Origin: Haemophilus_A paraphrohaemolyticus_A
GTDB lineage: Bacteria > Pseudomonadota > Gammaproteobacteria > Enterobacterales > Pasteurellaceae
Assembly (NCBI RefSeq): GCF_003253115.1
Contig: NZ_QEQF01000001.1
Location: 372,001-436,000 of the forward strand
Direction: 5' to 3'
DNA length: 64,000 nt
Part shown: positions 51,633 through 59,632 of the stretch, piece after piece
Layout of the letters: each line of letters begins with the position of its first letter
How positions within the stretch are numbered: position 1 is the first letter of the stretch
Made by a program: the position numbers and the translations under genes
The notes under the pieces: generated by a model
The model's database searches: none
What the model saw: only the letters and a program-made list of their open reading frames with translations
What the model was told of the DNA's origin: nothing

Positions 51633-52511
51633 ATGAGCTTTGCAACAGATATCGATCACTTAAACCAAAACATTGCAGATTTAAACGGAAAAATTAACGT
51701 CTCTTTTGAATTTTTCCCACCTAAAAATGAAAAAATGGAAAATTTACTATGGGATTCTATCGCTCGTCTTGCACCACTTAAACCTAAATTTGTCTCGGTA
51801 ACTTATGGGGCAAATTCGGGCGAACGTGATCGCACGCATAGCATTGTGAAAAGTATTCAACAAGAGACGGGACTCATTGCGGCACCACACTTAACAGGGA
51901 TTGATGCAACACCTGACGAATTACGCCAAATTGCCAAAGATTATTGGGATAACGGCATCCGTAATATCGTAGCTTTACGCGGTGATGAGCCAGAAGGCTA
52001 CGCGAAAAAACCATTTTATGCGTCCGATTTAGTGACTCTATTAAAAGAAGTAGCAGATTTTGACATTTCAGTTGCTGCTTACCCTGAAGTTCACCCAGAG
52101 GCAAAATCAGCACAAGCCGATTTAATCAACTTAAAACGCAAAGTTGATGCAGGCGCGAACCGAGCTATCAGCCAGTTCTTCTTTGATATCGACAGCTACC
52201 TTCGCTTCCGCGACCGCTGTGTGAATGTAGGGATTGATGTTGAAATCGTGCCAGGTATTTTACCTGTGACTAATTTCAAACAGCTTCAGAAAATGGCAAA
52301 AATCACTAACGTGAAAATCCCAAGTTGGATGCACCGAATGTACGATGGTTTAGATGATGACCCAACCACCCGCAACCTTGTTGCTGCAAGCATCGCAATG
52401 GATATGGTTCGTGTATTATCGAAAGAAGGCGTGAAAGATTTCCACTTCTACACCCTCAACCGCTCAGAATTAACCTATGCGATTTGCCATACTTTAGGGG
52501 TCAGACCTTAA
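51633..52511 (+). CDS. metF: 5,10-methylenetetrahydrofolate reductase
   Basis: A flavoprotein making 5-methyl-THF for methionine synthesis (292 aa). NVSFEFFPPKNEKMEN, SVTYGANSGERDRTHSIV and QFFFDIDSYLRFRDRC are the family's FAD and folate segments. RBS AGAGGTAG. Divergent from citD. Unlike metK, no MetJ box could be recognised in its upstream region. Confidence 0.96.
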   Translation: MSFATDIDHLNQNIADLNGKINVSFEFFPPKNEKMENLLWDSIARLAPLKPKFVSVTYGANSGERDRTHSIVKSIQQETGLIAAPHLTGIDATPDELRQIAKDYWDNGIRNIVALRGDEPEGYAKKPFYASDLVTLLKEVADFDISVAAYPEVHPEAKSAQADLINLKRKVDAGANRAISQFFFDIDSYLRFRDRCVNVGIDVEIVPGILPVTNFKQLQKMAKITNVKIPSWMHRMYDGLDDDPTTRNLVAASIAMDMVRVLSKEGVKDFHFYTLNRSELTYAICHTLGVRP

Positions 52512-52552
52512 TTATCAGAAAAAATAATAAAAATAAGCGGTCGGATTTTACA

Positions 52553-52589
52553 AAAATTTTCGGTATTATGTAGCAGTTGCACAAAGACC
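52553..52589 (+). repeat. Left copy of a 37-bp inverted repeat bounding the island
   Basis: The 37 bases at 52553-52589 recur exactly, inverted, at 59633-59669. An imperfect uptake-core extension (AAGCGGT) precedes this copy at 52535 and the other in the mirrored position, giving a partly matched repeat of nearly 60 bp. The two copies lie just beyond the 3' ends of metF and smrB. Confidence 0.85.
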
Positions 52590-52610
52590 AAAATTTAAAC
52601 AAAACCGTAC

Positions 52611-52646
52611 AAAAATGCCCTTATTTCAATAAGGGCATTATTTTTT
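52611..52646. terminator. Terminator downstream of metF
   Basis: A perfect 10-bp stem ATGCCCTTAT / ATAAGGGCAT with a TTCA loop is followed by TATTTTTT. The A-run upstream could serve the opposing gene too. Confidence 0.88.
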
Positions 52647-52682
52647 ATAAATGTATTTTACAGAATTCTACTTATTTTTCCA

Positions 52683-53135
52683 TTACTCACTTTTCCGTTT
52701 TCTTCTAAACAGTCTTTCTCGTTGCTCCTCTAGCAGCATTTGTTCCATCATTGCAGGGTAAGCCTGTTCGCAGAGAGCAACGTATTCAGGTTGAGTGAGG
52801 TGTTCTCTAATTTTAGTCGGGCAACGTAGATAGGTTTTATCTTCAGCAAAACTGCTAATAATCGAAAGCATCTGATAAGGTTTCCCATCTTCGGTTTCAA
52901 ACACTTCATCGGTAAATTGCATTTCAAATATCGCCACGACCACCTGATTATTAGCGATTTCATAGGCTCCATAAAATATCAGCGGATTACGGGGTAAAGT
53001 ACCGACTTCTTTCGCAAGGTCTCGCAAATTGTGATAGAACAACAGATAGGCATCATCTTTTACGTTTGAATACATCTGAGCCAGTTCACGCATAAAAGTT
53101 TTGAAGGTTTCATAGTCCATATTTTTTAAATCCAC
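52683..53135 (-). CDS. Unknown protein downstream of an IS1595-type transposase
   Basis: A 150-residue soluble protein I do not recognise. It starts with GTG at 53135, one base after the stop of a nine-codon leader frame; an ATG at 53120 is the alternative (145 aa). The N-terminal half looks helical, the middle beta-rich (NQVVVAIFEMQF), and the C-terminus ends in an Arg/Lys-rich helix (EEQRERLFRRKRKSE). It has no signal peptide and no membrane segment. It is encoded 56 nt after the transposase stop on the same strand, so it is probably co-transcribed as a passenger. Confidence 0.5.
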   Translation of the reverse strand: MDLKNMDYETFKTFMRELAQMYSNVKDDAYLLFYHNLRDLAKEVGTLPRNPLIFYGAYEIANNQVVVAIFEMQFTDEVFETEDGKPYQMLSIISSFAEDKTYLRCPTKIREHLTQPEYVALCEQAYPAMMEQMLLEEQRERLFRRKRKSE

Positions 53136-53136
53136 A

Positions 53137-53166
53137 TTAAGTGGCGTGTGTCATAGTTTCCATCAT
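53137..53166 (-). CDS. Possible nine-residue leader peptide
   Basis: ATG at 53166 with an ATAAGGAAC site 5-7 nt upstream encodes MMETMTHAT and stops at 53139-53137, directly before the GTG start of the next frame. It may couple translation of the downstream gene, which has no good site of its own. A decayed start of that gene is equally possible. Confidence 0.35.
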   Translation of the reverse strand: MMETMTHAT

Positions 53167-53191
53167 TGTTCCTTATGTTGTTTTAAATTAT

Positions 53192-54283
53192 TTAGGCTAC
53201 GGCTAAATATTGGTTATCGTTTGAGGCTTCCAAACACAAACTTTCTAATCCGAATTTTGCCGTAGGCTTCTTATTTCCCTGCCAGTAACCTGTTAAATCT
53301 CGTGAAGGTCTGGCTTTCAAACAGCGTTTTAATACGTTGTCGAATTTGTCTTTATCCGACTGGTAACGAAAATCTTCACGCCATGCGGTTTCATTTGCAT
53401 AGTGCATCATGTAATTATTTCCCATCTTATGATACACACCCATAATCATTCTTCTAAATCTTGCAAAGAAGGATTCAGCTAGATTATTGGTGGTGCCGTC
53501 AATCGAACAATACTCTTGTGAATGATTTACGCGACATAAGTCATAGTGAAATTCCAAGCCATCATAAGCAGGATTTTCATCAGCACAAATTGTAGATTTT
53601 GGTACGACTAAGCGATGTGTTAAAGCAAACATATCATTAGCATTTTCCTCTTTAACTAACGCAACGAGTGTGCGGTCGGCTCCTTTTATTATTTCCTGAT
53701 TTGCAGCTTGTTGACGGAAAACCATAACGCAGGATTTATCTTTACGTTGGTGGCATCTCTTACGTCTATCAATTCGCTTATGTTTAAAATTTTTTGGTCG
53801 AAGGTAGTTATTCACATAACAACCATCAATATGAATAATGCCCGTGAGCGGTGTGTAATCTTGCGTTTTTTCAACTGCTTCACGAAATTTATGTAGTAAT
53901 GCCCATGATGTTTTATATTGCACACCAATATGACGAGATAAGTTAAGCGCAGAAATCCCTTTACTATTGATAGTGAAATAATAAACCGATAACAGTAGCT
54001 TTTTTAGGGAAAGTTTAGTGTGCTGAAAAATCGTATCACTTTTTACAGAAAAACGATGTTGGCAATGCTTGCACTGCCATTGCTTACGAGAAGAAATAAA
54101 ATAGGCTTTATGCTCAATCTGACAACGAGGACATTGAACAGTATGAAAACAATGAGAGTTTCCCCAACGGGCGTTTTTAAGCAGAATGAGAATTTCGGTA
54201 TCTGATAAATCGTAAATAGCGAACGCAGAGAGATTGCGAAGTGCAGAAAGTAAAAGTGGTGATGTTTTCTTGTTGTTTTTCAT
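53192..54283 (-). CDS. IS1595/ISXO2-type transposase (copy 1)
   Basis: A 363-residue DDE transposase. An N-terminal zinc ribbon (CPRCQ near 50 and CKHC near 73) is followed by the ISXO2-like catalytic domain. The first acidic residue is in IHIDGCYVNN, the second in ICADENPAYDG, and the terminal signature is TTNNLAESFFARFRRM. All the expected residues are present, so it may be active. Roughly 40 percent similar by eye to the second transposase at 57587, so not a recent duplicate. I found no convincing terminal inverted repeats around it. Confidence 0.82.
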   Translation of the reverse strand: MKNNKKTSPLLLSALRNLSAFAIYDLSDTEILILLKNARWGNSHCFHTVQCPRCQIEHKAYFISSRKQWQCKHCQHRFSVKSDTIFQHTKLSLKKLLLSVYYFTINSKGISALNLSRHIGVQYKTSWALLHKFREAVEKTQDYTPLTGIIHIDGCYVNNYLRPKNFKHKRIDRRKRCHQRKDKSCVMVFRQQAANQEIIKGADRTLVALVKEENANDMFALTHRLVVPKSTICADENPAYDGLEFHYDLCRVNHSQEYCSIDGTTNNLAESFFARFRRMIMGVYHKMGNNYMMHYANETAWREDFRYQSDKDKFDNVLKRCLKARPSRDLTGYWQGNKKPTAKFGLESLCLEASNDNQYLAVA

Positions 54284-54287
54284 TTTT

Positions 54288-54371
54288 TTCGTTCAACGTG
54301 CATAATCAACTTTCAACTTATTGTTTTGTAGTCAATAAGTCATGTTTCTCTTACTAAATTGGTTGAACGAA
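54288..54371. repeat. Inverted repeat upstream of transposase copy 1
   Basis: TTCGTTCAAC (54288-54297) and GTTGAACGAA (54362-54371) are perfect 10-bp inverted repeats. A second hairpin, ACTTATTG / CAATAAGT, lies between them. They sit just upstream of the transposase start and may be an operator or part of the element's end. Confidence 0.55.
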
Positions 54372-54447
54372 TTAAATATGAAAAAAAGAAAACGAGAAGA
54401 TTTGCTCAAAACGAGAGGATTTTAGATCAAAGTTTGATCGATTTGCA

Positions 54448-54476
54448 AGAAAAAAAGCAACCCCTTTCGAGGTTGC
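54448..54476 (-). terminator. Terminator of the restriction-modification gene
   Basis: GCAACC / GGTTGC (54457-54476) with an 8-nt loop. On the minus strand a T-run follows. Confidence 0.8.
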
Positions 54477-54484
54477 TCCCGTAA

Positions 54485-57087
54485 TTATAAATTTCCTATT
54501 TTGGCTTTGTTTTGGATACCCATCAAATTTTCTACTTTATCTATTAAACAATATGACTGAGCTAAAAATTTAGCATCCCTCTTATTTTTTATAATAGAGT
54601 GAATTTTATTAATAATCTCTGTTTTAAGAATATCATCAGTTGGTATTGGAATCTTAACTTCTAAAAGGCGGTTTCCCAATGTTGAAATAGTTCCCTGTCT
54701 GAAAGATTTTGCTTCAATTTGTCTTTGTACGACTTCTAATCCCATCAGACCTAGAAGTAGATATGGTGATAAAACTTCTTTTTTTAACACTTTAATTTGT
54801 CTAAAATGGCTTTGAATAACAATTCTCTCATCAATGTCAGTAACCATTGCCGAACGTCCCATTAAATAAGTTCCATCATTAACCATTAATATATCTTCAG
54901 CCTTTATTTTCTGCTTATCTTTATATTTTTGATAAATTTCTTCAGATACACAATGAGTACAATCTGCCGCAATTTCCCAGTTGGACACTTCAGATGTTCT
55001 AACAAAAGGAATTTCACCTGTTCCATAATTATCGCTACCAACCTCATGACCTCTTTTGATTTTTATAATTTTTTCTTGTTCCAACTCACCAAAAGTTTTA
55101 ATTATATATTTTCCTGTTTCGATATATTTATTTAGTTCATTATCAATTTCAGGATTGTAATATTTTGGTAAGAGAATGTTATTTTTTATTTGACTTAAAT
55201 TAATATGCCACCCTAAATGCGAATGTTTGTCACATTTATTGGATTTCTTTAATTTTTCTAGGTGTTTTGGAATCAATTGTATCTCATCTTCATTAATTTC
55301 TTTTCCTCGTTTGTCATGTCCACAAGTTTTAGCATAGCTCATAAAAAATTCATAATCCTTACGAGGATTATTTGTTTTCTTAAGGAATAATAAATGTGTT
55401 TTTGTTGGAGTATAAGGTAAAAAGGTACTCATAGGTAAATCAATCAAACCTATAATCTCTGTATTTTTAAGTAGATGTTGAACAATATACCCATCTGTAG
55501 GATTACTTAATATTCCGTCTGGTAACACTAAAGCGAGTTTTCCCCCTTCTCTAACTAGCTCTAAACATCTGTCAATAAATAATACTTGAGGAGCTTCACT
55601 ATCTTTTACTTGTCCTTTTTCCCAAATGTTATTTTTATTTAATTTCCATTTATGCCCTAAAGGATATTGCGATAATTTAGCCTCTCCCTTAACAGGTATT
55701 TTTGAACCAAATGGAGGGTTAGCTAGTAAGATATCAAAAACTCCTAATTGTATATTAGATTGAGTTTTTGGACTCCAGTTTTGAGTGCGTTCTAAACTAT
55801 CTTCACAAAAGATGCCACTTTTTCCATCTCCCATAATCACCATATATGCTTTAACAACTTTACTTAAGAACTTATCTCTTTCAATTCCTCTAAAATTAAT
55901 ATTGGCTTTTGCTAATTTTTCATTGTGAATTTCTTCTTGAGGCCAATTGTATTCCAAGCCATTACGTTCTATTTTTTCATGTAAATACTTTAAACTTTCA
56001 ATAATAAAACCACCTGAACCGCAGGCAGGATCAATGATTTTATCTTCAAGTTGTGGATCTAAGATTTTTATTGCTGTCCTTACAACATTCTTTGGAGTAA
56101 AGTATTGACCTTGACCACCTTTTAATGCTCGATGAATAAAAACCTCAAAAGCATCTCCCACGACATCTCTTTGAGCCGTCATTAACGAATAATTTTGTAA
56201 TTCTCCAACTACATATCTTATAGATGAGTTATCTAGATCAATGCAATCTGATTCATCTAACACATCAGGATAAATTTTCTTTGCCTCATTAAAACGATTC
56301 TTAATTCTCTCTCCTATTACATCATCACTTTCATCATACCCAGCTCTGAAAGTTACAATATCATTAGGTTTGGTAAATTTTTCATCATATAATTTACATA
56401 AAATTATATTTATTATTTGTTTTGCTAATTCTTCATCTCTGGTTGTACCAACTGCATTTCCTGCCAAATAATTTCTTATAGAAATAAACTTATGTTTTAA
56501 GTTATGAGTTGGTAACAAATCTGAACGTTTAAACTTACCTATATCTTCTATTTTCTGACCAAATCTAGGGATATTTATTAATTCATCATCAAATTCAATT
56601 AAGCCATTTTTTATCCGTTTCAGAACGTAATGAATCTCCTCACCATTAAACCATACTCCAAGCTTAGCTTCAGAAAATTTTAGATAATCTTTTAATTGAG
56701 ATATGCCATCTTTCCTATCCTTCTTCTTGCATTCCACTACAATAAATTCTTCCCCTCTATTTTTAGAGGTTGAAGAGAAAACAGTAATATCAATAGGATA
56801 TTTATATGAAATATCTGATGGGGAGCCTTTAACTCTGAATTGAGGTCTTGTCTGTATATATTCTTTAGGATAACCATAATCTTCTACTAGAATTTTAGAA
56901 AAGACTTGTACAGATTCTATTTCTTCAGGGGTTCCATTAACAGGAATACCAGAAATATAATCTAAAATGTAATTATTATTTACTTTTATGCTATTTGTAG
57001 ATTCAATCTGTTGGCTGTTGGCTGTTGGCTGTTGGCTGTTGGCTGTTGGCTGTTGGCTGTTGGCTGTTGGCTGTTGGCTGTTGGCAT
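54485..57087 (-). CDS. Phase-variable single-chain restriction-modification protein (nuclease + N6-adenine methylase + specificity domain), currently OFF
   Basis: A large gene fusing three activities. Codons near 57007-56660 encode an HsdR-type N-terminal nuclease domain (EDYGYPKEYIQTRPQFRV, then YPIDI near 56790 and VVECKKK, with the E-C-K codons at 56726-56734). Next comes an N6-adenine methylase: motif I DPACGSGGF near 56010-56035 and motif IV NPPFG near 55710. The last 200 residues are one HsdS-like recognition domain (GEIPFVRTSEVSNW; RQGTISTLGNRLLEVKIPIP). The start ATG at 57087-57085 has an AAGGAAC site and is followed by eleven CCAACAG repeats. With eleven units the ATG frame ends after 33 residues; twelve or nine would give about 869 or 862 residues. 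There are no separate hsdR or hsdS genes. The architecture is Type IIG-like. A/T-rich compared with its neighbours. Confidence 0.82.
57008..57084 (-). repeat. Heptanucleotide tandem repeat, 11 units
   Basis: Eleven perfect copies of CTGTTGG (plus strand; CCAACAG on the coding strand) lie directly behind the start codon of the restriction-modification gene. Seven is not a multiple of three, so each gain or loss shifts the reading frame. The unit read in any frame gives Pro-Thr-Ala-Asn-Ser-Gln-Gln without a stop. Confidence 0.97.
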
Positions 57088-57122
57088 TTTTTGTTCCTTA
57101 TTGAGTTAATGTCAAGTAATAT

Positions 57123-57455
57123 TTACTGCTTATTGGAAATTTCTTTGAAAGAAATTGAGAAAGCATCTTTTAGGTTTTCAGGCATAGAGCGGTAGTCTGC
57201 GAGCAGTTTTTCTTCCTGCTCTGACATTTCATTTTTTTGTACTACCGCTTGAAACATCTCACCTTCACCGCTAACGAGCCAATTTAAATTGACCCCAGCT
57301 TTAGCGATGCCTGACATCCCTTCTGCATTGGGTTCACGTTCACCACCGATATAACCTTGCATCGTGCGATAGGCGATCCCTGTTTGTTCTGCAAAGTCCG
57401 TAATTTTCCAATTTTTAGCTTCACAAACTTGTCTTAATCTTTCTGATATGCACAT
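57123..57455 (-). CDS. XRE-family transcriptional regulator
   Basis: A 110-residue DNA-binding protein. The helix-turn-helix is residues about 3-60 (ISERLRQVCEAKNW, ITDFAEQTGIAYRTMQGYI), followed by NLNWLVSGEGEMF, a tail typical of phage-type repressors. The gene ends 35 bp upstream of the phase-variable restriction-modification start on the same strand, so it may act as a controller of that gene, of itself, or of the divergent transposase. A 24-bp palindrome is upstream. Could be a prophage relic. Confidence 0.78.
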   Translation of the reverse strand: MCISERLRQVCEAKNWKITDFAEQTGIAYRTMQGYIGGEREPNAEGMSGIAKAGVNLNWLVSGEGEMFQAVVQKNEMSEQEEKLLADYRSMPENLKDAFSISFKEISNKQ

Positions 57456-57520
57456 TTGAGCGTTCCATTTCTAATTTAGAATTGACAAATACCGCAATCG
57501 AGCGTATATTTGTTTTAAAT

Positions 57521-57544
57521 TCAAACGCATTTTATCACGTTTGA
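57521..57544. promoter_or_regulatory. Palindromic candidate operator of the XRE regulator
   Basis: TCAAACG (57521-57527) and CGTTTGA (57538-57544) are perfect 7-bp inverted half-sites with a 10-nt centre, in the divergent region between the XRE gene and transposase copy 2. Related TTTGAGCG / CGAGCG half-sites occur at about 57453 and 57500. Confidence 0.55.
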
Positions 57545-57586
57545 GCATATTTAAAATCTCTATTAACATAAATTTTAAACAAGACG

Positions 57587-58624
57587 ATGACTCAGCATTT
57601 CTTACTTTCTAGCAAAGCTCGCACGCTTTCTTCTTACGAGATTGCACAACTCTCGGAAGAAGAAGCGTATGATTTGCTTTGTAAATTAAGATGGGGTGGA
57701 AAAGAGTTCATCACTTGTCCTAAATGTGGGGTACAACACAAGCCTTATTATATTTCTACACGTAAACAATGGCGCTGCAAACATTGTACTCACACTTTTA
57801 GTGTCACTTCTGGTACTATTTTTGCTAATCGCAAGAAACCGATTAAGGTTTATCTCTATGCTTTAATGGAATGGGTAAATGCCGTCAAAGGCTTATCTTC
57901 CCTTCAATTAGCTCGTAATGCAAAACTTAATCCTCGCACAGCATTTGTTTTATCACATAAATTCCGCAAGGCATTACTGGAAAGTCGTGATATGAAACCC
58001 CTTTCAGGTGTAGTGGATATGGACGGTACTTATGTTCATCCTGCACCACGTAAAGCAAATAAGAAATCTGACCGCATTGACTATCATTTAAAGGAAAATC
58101 ATAATCCTGATAAACGTTGTGTAATGGTTGCACGTGAACATTATTCGCCAGAAGAAAAAGCCAGTAATACGTTGCATTGTGGAGCAAAACGCTCTCACAT
58201 TTTTGTGGCGCATACGGAATCGCAATCGGTAGTGAAAAGTTTTGCCGATAAATTCATTAAACCGAATACGCAAATTAATACTGATGAAAGTACGGCTTAT
58301 GATGTCTTGTTGCCTTACTATAACTTGAGAACAGTAAACCATAAGGAAGAATATCGCAGCGATTTAGGTGTAACAAACAATCAGGCAGAAAGTTTGTTCA
58401 GTTGTTTCAAACGTATGTACTACGGACAAGTTCACCGTATCAGCAACGAATACTTACTTAACTATGCTAATGAAATTGCCTACCGTGAGGATAATCGCCG
58501 TACCTCAAATAAAGCGCAGTTTATTGATGTATTAAGCCGATGTTTGAAAACCACTAACGATAACAATGAATGGTGCGGTTATTGGCAACGAAAAATTATT
58601 CATCAAGAAGTGATTTGGCAGTAG
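57587..58624 (+). CDS. IS1595/ISXO2-type transposase (copy 2)
   Basis: A 345-residue DDE transposase with an N-terminal zinc ribbon (CPKCG near 44, CKHC near 67) and catalytic domain: VDMDGTYVHP, NTDESTAYD and TNNQAESLFSCFKRM. All key residues are kept. It is divergent from the XRE gene and followed 4 nt later by a small coiled-coil frame, so it probably forms an operon with a passenger. No clear terminal repeats or target duplication seen. Confidence 0.82.
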   Translation: MTQHFLLSSKARTLSSYEIAQLSEEEAYDLLCKLRWGGKEFITCPKCGVQHKPYYISTRKQWRCKHCTHTFSVTSGTIFANRKKPIKVYLYALMEWVNAVKGLSSLQLARNAKLNPRTAFVLSHKFRKALLESRDMKPLSGVVDMDGTYVHPAPRKANKKSDRIDYHLKENHNPDKRCVMVAREHYSPEEKASNTLHCGAKRSHIFVAHTESQSVVKSFADKFIKPNTQINTDESTAYDVLLPYYNLRTVNHKEEYRSDLGVTNNQAESLFSCFKRMYYGQVHRISNEYLLNYANEIAYREDNRRTSNKAQFIDVLSRCLKTTNDNNEWCGYWQRKIIHQEVIWQ

Positions 58625-58628
58625 ATAT

Positions 58629-59047
58629 ATGGCATACAACCTAGATAAGAAGCTCAAAGAATTTGAGTTTGAACGTAAACAAGTCTTGCATCATCTGGCG
58701 TTACTTGATGCGAACATTGCCACATTAAAACGTGCTATTGAGCTTACTCAACAGGAAAGGTAGCCCTTTATAATACGGACAACTTTGTGTACCGTTCCAA
58801 ATATAAGCTCTTTAAAGGGAAAATTCGTAAATACATCGTACAAATGATGCGAGAAGCACCAGATAAAACCTTTACAATTGCCGAGCTTACGCAGCGCATT
58901 TTTGATATTGAACAAAATCCTGATACACCGTCCGAAAAACATCTTGATTCCATCCGCAAACGACTCAACGAGTTCTACCAAAGAGACTGGATTACGAGGA
59001 CACAAATCAGCCGAAATGAGGTTCACTGGCAATGGAAACAAAAATAG
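58629..59047 (+). pseudogene. Coiled-coil/winged-helix gene split by a frameshift
   Basis: Two adjacent frames make one gene. The first (58629-58763, 44 aa) is a coiled coil, MAYNLDKKLKEFEFERKQV onward, ending IELTQQER. The second is in the -1 frame, open across the junction, and encodes VALYNTDNFVYRSKYKLFKG then a winged-helix-like domain (KTFTIAELTQRIFDI; LNEFYQRDWITRTQI) to 59047. Joined near 58757 they match the order and spacing of the intact gene on the opposite strand at 59076-59573. A sequencing error or programmed shift is possible; no classic slippery heptamer is evident at CAGGAAAGG. Confidence 0.6.
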
Positions 59048-59063
59048 CGGTATTTCTACCGCT
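59046..59063. terminator. Small hairpin between convergent passenger genes
   Basis: AGCGGTA / TACCGCT with a TTTC loop. It lacks a good T-run on either strand. Confidence 0.3.
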
Positions 59064-59075
59064 AGTTATCCATTT

Positions 59076-59573
59076 TTACTCAAGAGGTTTTAATCGCCAT
59101 TCAGAACGCCTGAAAAATCTTCGCTTTAGTGTCCGTTTATGTAATTCAACTTCTTTCCGTTCAATAATTCCTTTCTTATACAGTTCTTTCAATACGCGAG
59201 CAACAGCTAATTCATGTTCTCTTTGGGAGAGAGGATAATCTTTGCCAGTGTCTAATTCCAACGCCGCCTCTGTAATAAAGTATAATGTTTTCCAACTATC
59301 ACTTTGCTTTAATACTCTTGCAACCAACAATTGAAGATTTTGCTTAAACAATCGAGGTTTTATTAGTCTTGAAACATTAAATTGTGTTTTGATTTGCCTT
59401 AAATCGAAATTGGGTTCAATGTATATCAAGGTATTCTCAAAACAAAGTATTTTATCCTCTAAATCTGATTTCTGTTGTTTTAACTGCTCAAGTTGATGTT
59501 CAAGAATTGCTTTTTCTTTATAGCTACTTTCGATTAATTTGGTAAGTTGAGAAATAAGGTGGGATTCTGCCAT
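59076..59573 (-). CDS. Coiled-coil/winged-helix protein of unknown function
   Basis: A 165-residue protein from the ATG at 59573, which has GGAG 8 nt upstream (an in-frame ATG at 59588 overlaps that site). The N-terminal 55 residues are a coiled coil (KEKAILEHQLEQLKQQKSD). A linker with YIEPNFDLRQIK follows, then a helical region and a winged-helix-like C-terminus (HELAVARVLKELYKKGIIERKEV) ending in basic RRFFRRSEWRLK, which suggests DNA binding. It is the intact counterpart of the split gene at 58629-59047. No transposase lies on its own strand next to it. Family not recognised. Confidence 0.6.
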   Translation of the reverse strand: MAESHLISQLTKLIESSYKEKAILEHQLEQLKQQKSDLEDKILCFENTLIYIEPNFDLRQIKTQFNVSRLIKPRLFKQNLQLLVARVLKQSDSWKTLYFITEAALELDTGKDYPLSQREHELAVARVLKELYKKGIIERKEVELHKRTLKRRFFRRSEWRLKPLE

Positions 59574-59581
59574 AATAAAAA

Positions 59582-59610
59582 TCTCCATTGAGTTAAACTT
59601 TCAATGGAGA
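59582..59610 (-). promoter_or_regulatory. Hairpin covering the ribosome site of the coiled-coil gene
   Basis: TCTCCATTGA (59582-59591) and TCAATGGAGA (59601-59610) are a perfect 10-bp inverted repeat with a 9-nt loop. In the minus-strand transcript its 3' arm contains the GGAG ribosome site used for the start at 59573, so the hairpin could hide it. Confidence 0.6.
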
Positions 59611-59632
59611 TTCTAGTATTTTCAAGCGGTTA

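Noticed and set aside
52590..54400. TTCGTTCAAC/GTTGAACGAA (54288-54371) as the terminal inverted repeats of transposase copy 1
   Set aside because: Both halves lie on the same (upstream) side of the gene within 84 bp. No matching end was found downstream, so they do not bracket the element.
54485..56737. The shorter frame beginning at the GTG at 56737 as the true start of the restriction-modification gene
   Set aside because: It starts inside the nuclease domain (one codon before the E-C-K motif) and would discard a conserved upstream region that is open back to the repeat tract. The ATG at 57087 has a good ribosome site.
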